This document shows positions 1 to 11,800 of a stretch of DNA of 64,000 nucleotides, piece after piece (the first letter of the stretch is position 1; every line of letters begins with the position of its first letter). Below the pieces are notes generated by a model, which did not search any database, was not told where the DNA came from, and saw only the letters and a program-made list of their open reading frames with translations. Location of the stretch: the NCBI GenBank assembly GCA_029945375.1, contig CM057059.1, forward strand, positions 186,001 through 250,000, written 5' to 3'. Source of the DNA: Agaricus subrufescens (lineage: Eukaryota; Basidiomycota; Agaricomycetes; Agaricales; Agaricaceae). Both the position numbers and the translations under genes were made by a program.

Positions 1-288
1 AAATATACAGACCCCATGGTTGGCGAGGGTGTTCAAAGCTGGGCAAGGTCCACGGATGTCGTCCTCTCCGGGTGCAATGAATGGGTGGGCAGCGTCGTTG
101 ACGAGCTTGGTACCACCGAATTCGAGAGGACCGGGGGGTGGCGGGGGGGTGGAATACTTGCCAAATCCAGCCATGGCGGACTCCAAGTCTTGTCTCGACA
201 ACCCAGCCAAAGAACCATGGGCCGGGAAGGCAGCAGCGGGAGCAGCTAAAGCAATTGCGAGGGTGACGAAGGATGTGAGGCCGACCAT
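1..288 (-). CDS. Long-type unspecific peroxygenase (heme-thiolate peroxidase), 5' exon only; gene continues off the left edge
   Basis: The start codon is at 288-286 and exon 1 runs to 13, followed by a GT donor at 12-11 and 12 bases of intron. The 92 encoded residues match exon 1 of the two complete copies at 55192 and 59470. They contain a hydrophobic secretion signal (about residues 1-20, ending in an Ala-rich stretch before FPAHGS), a Pro-rich linker, and the motif RGPCPALNTLANHG, whose Cys in PCP is the proximal heme-iron ligand of this family. Exon 1 has no lesion. Members of this family are secreted and use hydrogen peroxide to insert oxygen into substrates or to halogenate them. The Mg-site and acid-base residues lie in exons outside the window, so it cannot be told whether the gene is intact. 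Confidence 0.88.
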   Translation of the reverse strand, partial: MVGLTSFVTLAIALAAPAAAFPAHGSLAGLSRQDLESAMAGFGKYSTPPPPPGPLEFGGTKLVNDAAHPFIAPGEDDIRGPCPALNTLANHGVCIF

Positions 289-1052
289 GACTGAGCAGCT
301 GAGGGGATGAGGATTATTTCCTGTTCCCGGGCTGCATTTATAGTTTTTCTTGCGCTACGTATGTTATGAGAAATGTTCGCCTATGCAACGCAGTGAGTCG
401 GGTGGGAGCAAGGATTTCACCCCCACCTGGCCTCGAGTATGGGCCGACAGAAAATGACACTCGGTTTTTGCAGGGCGAGGCGGAGGTGTTTCCCCTTGAT
501 CAATAAATCAGCTCATTCGCGTCCAATGTCTTGGTGATGCCTCACCTCTACAATCATTGGATTTTTCACGCTGGTATGTTCTGTAAGATGATTAGCACTT
601 ACCTTGGTGCTTAGGACGAGTCATACGATCTGATATGATTACTTGAGTAATTTTGTTCGATAAGAAAAGTAGGTTGGAGTGTGCGTTGACAACGAGTCAT
701 CGGCCAGGTAGTCTCCCCGCCTCCCCGCCCAACGGGATTTTGAAAGCTCCATTGCCCCAGAAATGACCCGGGATGCCAAGAATATACTCAGAGTTGAATA
801 TTATTACCTGGGCCTTGTTATACCAACCGATGATCCTTATCTTTGATCTGGATCATTGATATGGGTCCACAGTGCCAAGAAGGCAACCTTCGACGACTAG
901 CTCAAATTACGCAGTCAGCCATCAGATATTACTAAATTCAAATTCGAGTGACGCTACTGACCTAACCGGGAATACAGGTATTGAACACTCTAGGCGGTTG
1001 TTCAATCCCTGGGGCCTGAAGATTAAAACTTCGAACTGACAGCCCTGAATAT
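289..1052 (-). promoter_or_regulatory. Upstream block of the left UPO gene, shared with the two other copies
   Basis: Read on the minus strand, this stretch aligns by eye with 54440-55191 and 58702-59469. Shared landmarks are a TATAAA at 342-337, about 55 bp before the start codon as in the other copies, the G-rich stretch GGGCGGGGAGGCGGGGAG at about 715-733, and the end motif CAGGGCTGTCAGTTCG at 1031-1046. GCGGGG fits the SYGGRG consensus of fungal CreA-type carbon-repression factors, but regulation by CreA is only a suggestion. No gene is seen inside the block. Confidence 0.7.
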
Positions 1053-1816
1053 GTGACAGAGTCCTCGCCACAAATGCTCAAAGGCTGAGAGCAAGAGCAT
1101 TCTCATGACACCATGAAGAAGGTGCTAAGCTCACACCCGGGAGTGTGATAGCGGAAAATGTAAGAGAAACAATGCCTTGGTGGAAAACAGCACGGTTGTT
1201 CCAGTTCTGGACGAGTCACGAAACGTTCACGACAAACCGACGACCCTGAATATGAATGCGCAAGGCAGTTTCCGTCGCAGGTTCTCACGACACTGTCACG
1301 TCACGGCATCATACAAGGAATACCTTTACTTATCATCTACCAACGTGGCCTACTCGCACTCTTATCCAATCCTTTGTGATATCAATATCTGCATGTTAAG
1401 TTTATTAACACTCTGATACTATTGTACGGCTTGTCAATGGAAACTGCGTTTTGACGAGCGACAACTGAATTGTAATAGTGCAAATGAGCCAGATTCGTCT
1501 GAAACGCCCAGGATAGATCAAATAAACCTCCAATTTTAGCATATTCATTCAATTTATATAATTCCTGAAATTCGAGTTATGTCTATAAGATCCTTCCCCT
1601 CTTCGCCCTCTTCACCCCGCAAGCGCTGTCAAGACTATCAACAGTGGTAAGAGAAGATAAACCCCGCTAAGAAATTTCATTGTCCGCACTGTGACAGCAA
1701 CGATTCAGGGCTAGTCAAGTAACAAACTTCTGAGGGGAAGAAACAACGATAATATACGTTTTGAGTGTGAACCCTACACTAATTTCTTTTTCAAAAAAGA
1801 GACCTAGTCTCGGGCA
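1053..1816. repeat. Non-coding stretch with short repeats beside the FunK1 relic
   Basis: No gene is seen. Positions 1031-1120 and 1180-1290 carry two partial copies of a roughly 150-bp repeat that is also present at 3577-3735. Shared pieces include CAGCAC, CCCTGAATATG, CGCCACAAA and GACACCATGAA. Around 1600-1650 there is a diverged duplicate of the relic's 3' end found at 1840-1890. Confidence 0.55.
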
Positions 1817-3459
1817 TTACATGTAATTTTCACCCCTAGCCCTCTTCACCGCTCGATCCCTTTCCAGACTGTCGACAGTGGTAAGGGAGATGGGATCGCC
1901 TTTAGGAGAAACAGGCGAGCCTGTAGTAGATTGATTTGACGCGGGTCCTTCGTTTACTGTATTCAAAAATAGATCGCTGATAGAATTCTCTTCAACTGGC
2001 GGCTCTGCAGCACCCTTAAGTTTCAGTAAAGTGGGGATGGTCGTTTGGGTACGGATTGCCTCAGCCATGTCCGACTTCTCTCTCTTCCGTCTAACCTCTT
2101 CTTCCCCTGCGGCTTTCTCGTAGCCAATCTCTTTTTTACCCTCCATTTCGCAGATAGATTCATCTATAATCTTGATCAGATACCGGTGGGGATGGTAGTG
2201 CTCATAGGATTTGACATGTATGATAATAGGAAGCAAGGTAGCCTACTTGCGCATGAAGGGCTTTAGGTCTTCAAAATAGTTTGACCAAGCTTTCATTATT
2301 GTGTGCAGGTGTGACCCCCTAGCCAGAATAATCGCCATCAACGATTTCTGCGCGGGACCAGCAGCATAGTACTTTTCAAGAACATCATGAGGCGGAAACT
2401 CTCGTTTGTTTCCACCCTGGCCCTCCAGTTTCAGAGGCATTTCATTTACACTCCACCAAAGGGAGTCAAGATCGTGTCCGCTATGATGACAAATTGGTAG
2501 GTTCCCTTCGATCCCCGTGGTAAGTGATAAGGAAATGGAGACTTGTTTGGCACACACCATAAAAGATTGATCTCCCAGTTGCCGGCCCTGCAAAATATAT
2601 ATCTCAATATTGGTCCAATTGCGACGTAATCTTCCGTGTTTACTCTGAAGACCCATGGAAGGTCGTAGACACCATGCTTTTCGAAAACTTGTTGTAGAAG
2701 TTTGTATGTAGGCCGCGGAACTCGTTCTTCGGTACTCCAAATCATGCACTGGTCGGGTCCCATCCGAGGTCAGTCGGGGACAAATACGAAAAGCTAGCAA
2801 TGGCTTGCACGAACTGAAGAGGATTCTGAATAAAACATATTAGTCAGTGGATATAAAAAAGCTGACTCCGGCATACGCAATCTATGTCAATCTCATCGCG
2901 GAGGACAACAATACCACTGCGGTCATAGCGAGATATGTTCAACTTGCGACCACGCAGGGTGAGAACAATTAGCAAACAACCGGTCTACTTGTTCGGCGAA
3001 TATCTGACCAGCATAGCTGCCCAACTGTACAGCGAGTGATCCTGTATCTGTCTTGTCCGCGCTGACCTTGACTTCTATAACCGAATACACCCGAGACCAG
3101 AAAATCTGTGAATATTCGACGTTCATAAAATATTAATCTCAAGCCGACCAGAAAAAACTTTCCTGAGTCCCATCATGAACGAATGAGACATCAGGTTTCA
3201 GTCCAGACACCCCAGAGTCAGACCAGATGCACGGCCACATCATGTGTATCGACCATTTTCCCGGTATTCTGTCGAGGTTCGGGAGGATGCCTTCAGCCTC
3301 AACTCTGATACATTCAAGCACCTCGACCAAACCCCTATCCTTTGATATGTTGACCCACGAATCATTGTCATATAGACCTGCAGTCTTGAGCGAATCTAGA
3401 ACGTCGGCAGGAAGAGACGACTGAGGCGGCAAGGGGTGGTACATGTCAAGATATATCAA
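1817..3459 (-). pseudogene. FunK1-type fungal protein-kinase-like gene, broken
   Basis: FunK1 proteins are a kinase-like family greatly expanded in Agaricomycetes. On the minus strand the order of pieces is right for the family's N-terminal half: an opening block with SLKTAGLYDNDSWVN and GLKPDVSFVHDG (3459-3139), then VYSVIEVK and LGSYAGQIFAEQVDRLF (about 3100-2960), then after a frame change GRKLNISRYDRSGIVVL (about 2955-2900), then LQFVQAIASF and LSPTDLGWDPTS (about 2815-2750) followed by an in-frame TGA. Some of the interruptions could be introns. However, the frame change inside the VDRLF/LIVLTL block and the stop after DPTS do not fit clean splice sites. The kinase loop signatures of the family (HRDIS, DFDWA) were not found. 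The final piece, 2236-1817, is open but not recognisable. Probably a pseudogene. Confidence 0.6.
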
Positions 3460-4084
3460 GTGCGGCTGTCACTTAAAAGGAACTGCCCGCGACTGCCGAA
3501 TTGCTCAGTAGGGTTTCTGCGTTTCCGAGAGGGGGGGGCTATATGACAACGGAAGAAAAAGGTGAAAAAAATGACTTAGTGGTGAACAGCACAGTTGGCT
3601 CCAGTTTGGTACAAGTCACAAACACGCAGATCGGGGCGAACTGACAGCCCTGAATATGTGATCTACTTTTGAGACAGTCTTCGCCACAAAATGTTCAAAA
3701 ACCGAGACCAACACGACACCATGAACTACGCGCTAAATGAGGAATAGCTTTTTTTATCATTCATCCATTTATTCGTGTGGCGCACCAGCGGCCTACTTAT
3801 GGTCCCTAATCGTATAGGGCCCGCCGCCCACCCAAAGCGATACCCGCCATATCGAAATCAACTTCCCAAAGAAGTAAAACAAACTAAAACCGAGTGGAAT
3901 TAATATACAACATCCGTACATTAAAATCAACCGTAAATCAATTCATTCTTTTCGTCTCCTCTATCTCTCTAATGCATTGTGTAGTAGTACTAAAACAGTC
4001 AAAATGAAAGAAAAGAAAAAAAATTCAAGTTCTAAGTCAAACCCTTAAGAGACGAGAAAAGAGACCACCCTCAACCACCCTCAA
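3460..4084. other. Intergenic: outer end of the left UPO/FunK1 repeat and 3' flank of the Hsp110 gene
   Basis: No gene is seen. Positions 3577-3735 hold the full form of the short repeat described at 1053-1816. The sequence TCCCTAATCGTATAGGGCCC at 3803-3822 recurs in reverse complement at 57558-57577, so homology with the right-hand module reaches this far. The stretch 3900-4084 is A/T-rich and is the likely 3' UTR of the minus-strand chaperone gene. Confidence 0.5.
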
Positions 4085-6672
4085 TCAATCAACATCCATA
4101 CCCGAATCCTTCCCAGCTTCATCCTTCGACGGTGGCGGCGGCGGAGGCTGAGGTGTTCCATCCCTCCTCGGCGTCCCCGTTCCACTATCCGTCGTCGGGA
4201 TCTTCGGCTTTGGCTTCGTCAAAATCGGAGTCGCAAAGAATATAATCTCATCCCTCTTCTTCATAACCTCCTCACTCTTCAAAACAGGATCAACATCCTT
4301 CCTCCTCTCAGCCTGCTTCACAATCATATCGTTCAACCACTTCTCAAGAACCGCAATCTTCTCCACGATGCTCTCCTTATCCTTCGCATCAATATGCGCA
4401 TACTTCTCATCGCTCGATGTGGCTTGGTTCATATAGTTATTAAGCGTTTCGCGTAATGCCGAAACCGACTTTTGTCGTTCCTCGGATTCACGATAACGGA
4501 ATGTTATAGGATCGCCGAGAATTTTGAGGGAATCGAGACGAGAGACGTATACGGATTTAGTAGATTCTTCACCTTCCTCGGTATAGAGCCAGTCTTCTGC
4601 AGTGGAAAGTTCTTGAAGGAGTTTTGATTTCTCGTCAGCGGTGACAAACGGGGCATATCGTTCGTCAAGTTTACTACGGGTATCGTAGATGTATTCTTCC
4701 AAAGCATTCTTGCGATCCTAATGACAATGCTTAAGAGACTTTGCGAGTACTACACAAGAAAAAATACGAACCTCGGTGTCTTGGACCAATTTGTCAGCAG
4801 CATGCATCTGAGATTCACGTTCCCGCAACTGTTCGAGGATCTTCTTGCTCAAAGAAGTCGTCGACGTAACGAAAGGGACCTCCTTCTTCTTTACAATCTT
4901 CTTCTTCTTTGGCGGTACGGGGGGCGCAGCCTCACCTTCCGCAGCTCCGGCCGCAGTAGCAGTGGCGTTTTGATCGACATCCATAGGAGCCGGCTCAACC
5001 TCTTTTTCTTCAATCTCCTCCACGTACGTATTCTCAAATGATACGATACCATGAAGATTAAGTCTAGCCTTGACCTTGACAACAGTCGAGTCGCCCTTTG
5101 GATCTGGTGGTACATCGGTGACGTCAAAGCCGCCGATAATAGGTGAAATACCACCGGGAAGACCGGAGGGATCAGTATAGGCGGCATCGACATGGAAGGG
5201 CTGACGACGGTAGAAGGACAGGATTTTGGTGGAAGGAATAGTGTTTCCTTGGGGGAATAATAAGATTTCCGTATCTTCATCAGGGTCTGTGGGAACGGGT
5301 TGCCATTGAACCTGAACAGGGTAATGATTGATGTCGTGGATATGGAAATCACGAACACGGAAGACAGGGGATAGCATGGCACAAGCAAATGTGGCACCAC
5401 GGGCTACGGCTTCGTCTTGGTTGAGGGTCACAGATAGAGGTTTATTGTCGAAGGCTTGTTGAATCCGACTACGAACTGCAGGAATGCGGGAGGAGCCACC
5501 AACGAGCTCAACGGAATCGATTTGCTCGATAGTGAGGCCTGAATCGGCAAGGGCCTGTTTGATGGGGCCTTGGATGCCATCAAGGAGGGGGGCCATGAGA
5601 GTTTCCAGTTGATCTCTGGTCAACTTGGAAGAAGCGTCGATGTCGTTCATGATGGATTCAATGTTGAGAGGACCTTCAATATTAGCAGAAAGGACCTTTT
5701 TGAGCTTCTCACATCCGGCGGAAAGACGGAAGGTGGCCTTGGGATTAGCCAAGACATCGATTTTGTATTTGGACTTGAATTCCTCGGCAAAGTGCCTCGA
5801 AAGAAGGTGGTCGATATCACGACCACCAAGGTTGTGGTTATATGCGGTGCTCTTGATGGAGAGCTGGCCTTTGGAGAAGGCGACGATGGCAACGGAAAAA
5901 CAAGAGTGGCCAACGTCTACAAAAGCGATGTGGCGTGGGTTTTCGGGTTCAGGGAGATCGGATTTTGTGATACCATAGCCCAAGGCGGTGGCAGTTGTGT
6001 CGTTGATGATGCGCAGGACATTGAGGCCGGCAATGGCAGCTGCGTCTAGAATGGCCCTGCGCTGGATTTCGGTGTAGTAGCCGGGGACGGCGATGACTAT
6101 GTCGGTGACGCCAGTCTTGAGCTCGTTGGCGGTGATGTCTCGTAGTTTACCGAGGTAGGCACCGACGAGCTGGGTAAAGCTGAACTGCTGGCGTTCACCG
6201 AGGTAGTTGACCTGCGGCATCTATTGTGAGTGGTTGGGAGTGAGTACGCGTCGGGGAGGGCTTACCTCTACACCAACGGTGCCACTGATGTCAACAAGAG
6301 CAGCGTTGATAAATTTTTTCTCGACCTCCTGGACCTGAGGATCATCAAAAGAGCGGCCGATGAGGCGATTCAAACTGCCGATGGTGTTTTTGAAATTTGA
6401 CGTCTCTTGTGTTTTGGCGGATTCACCAATGGAGCGTTGTTTGGGACCAAAGGCAACCAACGATCTGGCAAGGGCGTGAGTGGGAGAGCGGGGCGAGGTG
6501 GATATGGGACGGACGGGGTGGCGCGATTGGAGACCTCGTTGGCGATGATATCGATGCCGCGGTGTCGGGCAACACCGATCTGGGGCGCGATAAGGACGCG
6601 GGACGGAGGAGCAGAAAACAAAAGACCGACCTTGCTGTGGAGCGTGCCAAAGTCAATACCGACGACGGCCAT
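4085..6672 (-). CDS. SSE1: Hsp110/Sse1-type Hsp70-family chaperone (nucleotide exchange factor)
   Basis: Five exons: 6672-6631, 6579-6515, 6464-6266, 6220-4772 and 4717-4085, giving 795 residues with consistent splice phases. The N-terminus MAVVGIDFGTLHSK carries the Hsp70 phosphate-1 loop in the Hsp110 form. It is followed by GVARHRGIDIIANEVSNRATPS, the second ATP loop VDVGHSCFSVAIV and VELVGGSSRIPAVRSRIQ. The substrate-binding part is followed by an acidic and Lys-rich loop (KKKKIVKKKEVPF), a helical C-terminal extension and a Pro-rich tail ending in GMDVD. Length and the C-terminal insert separate it from ordinary Hsp70. The family acts in the cytosol as exchange factor for Hsp70 and holds unfolded proteins. 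Heat regulation is suggested by a heat-shock element in the shared promoter (6784-6808). Confidence 0.95.
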
Positions 6673-6983
6673 GGATGGGACAGAAAAAAGACGAAGGAAA
6701 AGTGATCGGAACGGGCCCCAACTTAAGTCGCGCGGACGCGCCGATGGCGATTCCCGGTGGCTGCGCTGTTTCCATATCGGCGACGTTCCACAGCCTTCCA
6801 GCACGTTCTCTGCCCCTCCTTGGGCGCCTCTGCCGCGCAGGGTCACGCACTGGCCCATGACATCAGCACGCTGCCCAGCGCACTCGCCCAGTCACGCGCA
6901 GGCCTGGCGAAATCGGATCAAGAGGGTGGGAACGCGGAGATCGCAGCTGGTGATCAGCACTCGCGGCCTGTCCTCCGTCCACC
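6673..6983. promoter_or_regulatory. Divergent promoter between the Hsp110 gene and the RD/Pro-rich gene, with a step-type heat-shock element
   Basis: The two start codons are 311 bp apart and point away from each other. At 6784-6808 three TTC cores occur exactly 10 bp apart (gTTCc, cTTCc, gTTCt), the direct-repeat or step arrangement of heat-shock elements known from yeast HSF1 targets. It lies about 110-135 bp before the chaperone start. The spacing is seen in the sequence; binding by HSF is inferred. Confidence 0.5.
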
Positions 6984-9900
6984 ATGTCGGCCAGACGCGC
7001 CCGAGGGTCCTTTCACCGGGGCCGCGCCCCCTTTGCCGCCGGCCGCCACGACCGACCCCCGCCCGACGCCGCCGAGGTGCCGCAGGACGCCCCGCCCGCT
7101 GCCGTGCCCGCGCCTCCGCCGCGCGCCAATGCCGGGCATCCCCCCGGGAATACCGACCTGCAGACGCTGGAGGAGCTCAAGGCGACGATCAAGGAGAACC
7201 AGCACCCGCGCTTCCGCCCGATCCCCAACCCGCAGGCCCTCGCCGGCATCTACACCGGCCCGCTCCCCCCCGAGCTCGCCCAGTCGCTCGCCAAGGACGT
7301 GCGTGTTTTCTGCTTTTCTGTCGCCATTGTTTGTGCTGAACGCCCCAGGCCCACCGCGCGCCAGACCCTGCAGACCCGAAAGGTAAAGCTGTCCCCGCGA
7401 CCAAGGCTGATGCGCCCGACTCTGCCGGCCCCTCCACTCTGGCTTCCCGGATCGACCCTCCGCCGCGCGACTCTGCGGCCAGCAACACAACCCCCCCCTC
7501 GTCTCGTCCTGGTGACTATTCTTCCTCTTCCGCTCGCGCTTCCAGGGACTGGTCTCACCGCGGAGCCCCCGACGACAGGCGCCCTCCTCCAGACGATCGA
7601 TACGGCCCTCCCCCCGCCTCTGCTTCTCGCCCCAGCGGTGCTTATGATACCCGGCCTCCTCCAGACCGCAGCTCGTACTCATCAATGCCCCCGCCCCCCT
7701 CTGGCCGCGATGACAGGTACTATGATCGTGATGATAACAGGGCCGGCTACCGGCGCGATTGGCATGACTCTCGTGATCGTCGTCCTTACGATAACAACAA
7801 TCGCTACGCTAACAGCAACAATCACTATAACCGCGGCGCTGATAATCGAAGGCCTTTGGATAACTATGATCGCGGCCCCCCTCGCCGATATGATTCTTCT
7901 CGAGATGCCGAGCCACAGTATCACTCTGGTCCAGGCGGACGCTATCCCCCAGGCCGCAGCAACATCCAGCAACAAGAAAGATCTGCTGATCAAGGTACAT
8001 CTGCTCGCGACGCCAATACTGCTCCTAGTATCACTACTACTCCTGCCGGCCCAACGGAACAGCAACGGTCTACTGACAAGGTGCTCTCTGATATCAATAA
8101 GCCCTCAGAATCGTCTGCAGAAGGTTCAACAGGTCAAAAGCCCTCCCTTCAGGATCGTCTCGGACCGTTGCCTGGTCAACAGCAACAACAGACTGCAAAG
8201 GGGCGAGGACACACTCCTGGATCTGGAGCTGGAACAACCACACCCGTGGACATAACTGCTCGGCATGATTTTGAAAGGCTCAGTCTCGAAGATCGTATCG
8301 CGCCTTCTACCACTTCTGTACCTACCTCGCCTTCGTCTACTTCAGGACTTACTGCAACTACTGTGACTACGGACAGTGGAAAACATCCCGCCACTCCGAG
8401 AGCATCAACCACCGCTACTTCTGACAGGTCAACAAGAGCACCCATCGATGTACCTCATTCTCATGTACCCCCTAGTGATCGTGATTGGGATCGTGATCGC
8501 GAACGTGACGGTAGTCGCTCGACTACTAGTGGGCCACCCAATACTGGAACGAACCCCGAATACTCTAGGCCTGGATCGCCCCGGAATAGTGTCACTGGAC
8601 GCGGTACGAATCCCCTTTTCTCCATCCTTCTCTTACTGAGCATGAACTCTAACCAACATTCTTTTATGGCTCTCTATAAATGCTTTAATAGATGATCGCG
8701 GACCTCCTCGCGGCGGTGCCGGTCATTCAGGTCCTCCTCCCCCGCCAGTATCAGGAGGTGGTCCAAACAACAGTTCCAGCAAATACCCACAGCCCTCTGC
8801 TTCATACCGAGGAAGTGATGTCTCAAGGGAAAGGCCTCCACCACCCTCGTTCAACGCTCCAAATGTCTATCGACCTGATTATCCTGAAGATAGAGACCAT
8901 CGTGATCGCGATAGAGACCGGGACAGAGACCGCGATCGTGATAGAGTCAGAGACCCTCATAGAGATAGAGATCCGTTGCCTCCCCCACCACCACCATTAG
9001 CTTCTCATCCTCACCCACATTCACATCCATACCCTCCACCTCCTCCAAGAAGAGAAACAATGTCCATGGATGTTGATTCTGGCACTCGGTATCCTCCCAG
9101 ACATTTCTCACCACCTTCTGCAGCTGATCTGGCTAGAGATAGAGAAAGAGAGAGGGAGAATCGCGACAGGGACCGCGACCGTGACAGGGAGCGTGAAAGA
9201 GAGACCGAAAGAGATCGAGATAGGTTGAGGTACGGCACTGGTCCCCCACCATCCGGTCCTCCACCACCGCCTTTAGGAAACAGTGAGATTTATCATGATG
9301 ATCATGCGCGTGGAAGATATGCTTCAGGCCCTCCTCCGCCTAGAGATTGGAATACGTATGGAGGGTACGATCGAGAGCGTGATACTCGTAGAGGGCCTTA
9401 TGCTCCCCCGCCTCATCAACCTCCACCTCGCGATTGGTTACCACCCCCCTCGAACGATGACTGGAGAGACTCTAGAGGACCTCCACCACCTGCTCCTCCA
9501 CCACCTTCGGCACACTCGCATCCCCCGCCTCCGCCGATGTCGCAGTGGGAGAGAGACCGCGAAAGGGAGAGGGATCGACCTTATCGATATCCGTATCCTC
9601 CGGACAGAGATTACGCCCGAGGTCAGTCTTGCCGGTCTGTTGGATGACTTTGATACTGACAACTATTTTCTTATAGATCCTTATCCTCCTGATGACAGAG
9701 GTTATCCGCCGCCGCCGCCTCCTCCTTTATCAGGTCGAGAATATGATAGAGGATTTCCACCACCGCCACCTCCACCACATTATCGATCTCGTCAACGTAG
9801 TCTAAGTCCTCGTCGACCACTGCCTCCCCCGCATGATGATTATCGTGGAGGTACTGCTCCACCACCTAGACGTGTGAGGGAGGACTATGCTAGAGATTAT

Positions 9901-10263
9901 TATCCACCTCCTCGTGGTGGCGGACCACCACGTGCATCAAGTCCTGGTAGTAACATTGGTGGTGGATTGCCACCACCTGCATCGGGTGGAAGTGGATCGG
10001 GTCCACCCCCTCAATCATCTTCCTCGTCATCATCAATGCCGCCTCCACCTTCGTCGGCAGGAGCGAGTAGTACGACGAGTACAGGTGGTAATGCTGCAAG
10101 TGGAGGAGGTCCGAGAGATGATTATTATGCTTCTGGTGGTGGTGGGTATTCTTCTGGTTACGGCACCAGTAATTCGAGAGGAGGTGAGGGTGGGGGACGT
10201 GGTGGGTATGCTGCTTCTCGAGACTCGAGGTACGGGAATAGTGGTGGTTCATCAAGACCTTGA
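6984..10263 (+). CDS. Large Arg/Asp/Pro/Gly-rich low-complexity protein, function unknown
   Basis: Four exons fit without a frame break: 6984-7298, 7349-8603, 8692-9621 and 9677-10263, giving 1028 residues. The start is the first ATG after the divergent promoter and opens MSARRARGSFHRGRAP. Residues about 55-105 form the only ordered-looking block (LQTLEELKATIKENQHPRF, then GIYTGPLPPELAQSLAKD). The rest is disordered. It includes Asp/Arg/Tyr repeats, long RD and RE dipeptide runs (about 8890-9220), Pro tracts, a SRQRSLSPRR piece and a Gly/Ser/Tyr-rich RGG-like tail. Such composition is common in RNA-binding and splicing-related proteins, but no RRM or other domain is visible. Nuclear RNA-related work is a guess from composition only. 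Confidence 0.8.
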
Positions 10264-11800
10264 CCCTCCACCCTTGATCCGACGGAAGAAAAAAAAAAAG
10301 GGGATTGGTTCTACTTACCTCTTCTCTGAATGCTTGAACACGCGCTATACTACTATTATCTGTTACGAAAAAACTAGTTCGGGACTCTGTATGTCTTTCG
10401 AGTCTGGAAACGAATGCTTTATCTCTGTGTGTGTGTTGATCTCGCTCCAACCTAAAAACTGCTTGGCTTTTTTCTTGCTTGATTTTGTTTTGTATTCTCG
10501 TCTCTCTGCTCGCATCTATCAGTTTGTCGTAGCTTTCTTTGTATCTGCAAAAAAAAAATACACCTTTTTTTTCTTATGTTTGAGTGAGTTAGGGAATGGG
10601 GGGGAGAGAACTACGTGCAAGCCGTCGGCTACTAAAAAAAGGGCGGGAGAGAATTGAGAATGTCGTCATGTTATAGTCTCCAAGTGTGGCCATAATGAAC
10701 TGGCTAGTATGGAGATGAATGACGTTTTGAGCTTAAAGCTATGAATCACGAATGATAGAGTAGGCGTTGAGTGATTTATGAAATAAATGGTTACCTCGAG
10801 AATCCATCACATTCTCCACTATGCTTTTAGCATTTAGCGCCGCCATATGAGAACTACATTTGGTAGAGTTAAGCATGCATGTCGTCATGTCATGTGGTAG
10901 TACATGGATTGGCTTGAATGGAGATGAATGGCGTCTTAAATAATAAGACATGAATCATGAATGATATGGTTGACGTTGGTAGTTCATGAAACAAAAGGTA
11001 TCTCGATCATTCATTATCATACCCACCGGTACCGTGTTGGTAGTCCAAACCGACCTCTTTGGATATGATCTAATCTCATTTTCACTCTACCGATCTCATT
11101 TTAACTTAAGGGGAAGGAATATTCCGCTTGCTTGTTTTGTATTCCCGTATCTCTCTCGCATCTGTCATTGCTTCTTGGCATCTGGAATATTATGCAAAAA
11201 ATACATCTTTACATATGTCCGGAATGGATTGGAGCCCGAACGTCAGGAGGGGAGAGCTATGTAGTACAAGCCTGTCAGGTATGGGGCGGACAAGCAAGAA
11301 CAGAACGTATGGCCAAGGTGGCCATGAGCTGGTTTGTATTGAGATGAATGGCGTACTGAGTCGTAGGCCAAGAACCATGCCTGTGAGATTGGACGTCAGT
11401 AGCCAGTGATGAGATAAACGATACTCTAATATACTTTAGCTTTTCGGCCTAACCTCTTTAGAAACAAGTATTCTTTGTCTCTCATTCTCACTTCCTATCT
11501 GATTTCGTCTCAGTTGAAAGTTTCTTCGTTGTTCTTTGTCTTTTGTTTTGCTTGTTTTTTTTAGCGTTGTATTCCTATTCTCGCAGTTGTGCATTCAAAC
11601 TGTTATGCAAGAAACTCATTCCTTCGTTGTTCTAAATTTGATTGAGGAGAATCGGAACTTTGGCGTGTGTCCAAGTAAAGTGTGACCATTTTCTTCGGTC
11701 CGGAGATAGAACGGCATTTTTAGGTCATGAACAATGATAACAGTGTGGTTAAAAGATGAATCAACTGATACTTCTACCACTATACCTTTTCGCACAGCAG
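10264..11800 (+). repeat. 3' flank of the RD-rich gene, with diverged tandem copies
   Basis: Segments of this flank resemble one another. The T-rich piece containing TTGTATTC and CTCGCA(T/G) followed by ATGCAAA or CTGCAAA recurs near 10470-10560, 11125-11215 and 11545-11615. A second piece with GGAGATGAATG(A/G)CGT and CATGAATCATGAATGAT-like sequence recurs at about 10690-10800, 10905-11005 and 11320-11425. Neither piece holds a convincing reading frame. The pattern fits repeated duplication of a gene's 3' end followed by drift. Confidence 0.55.
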
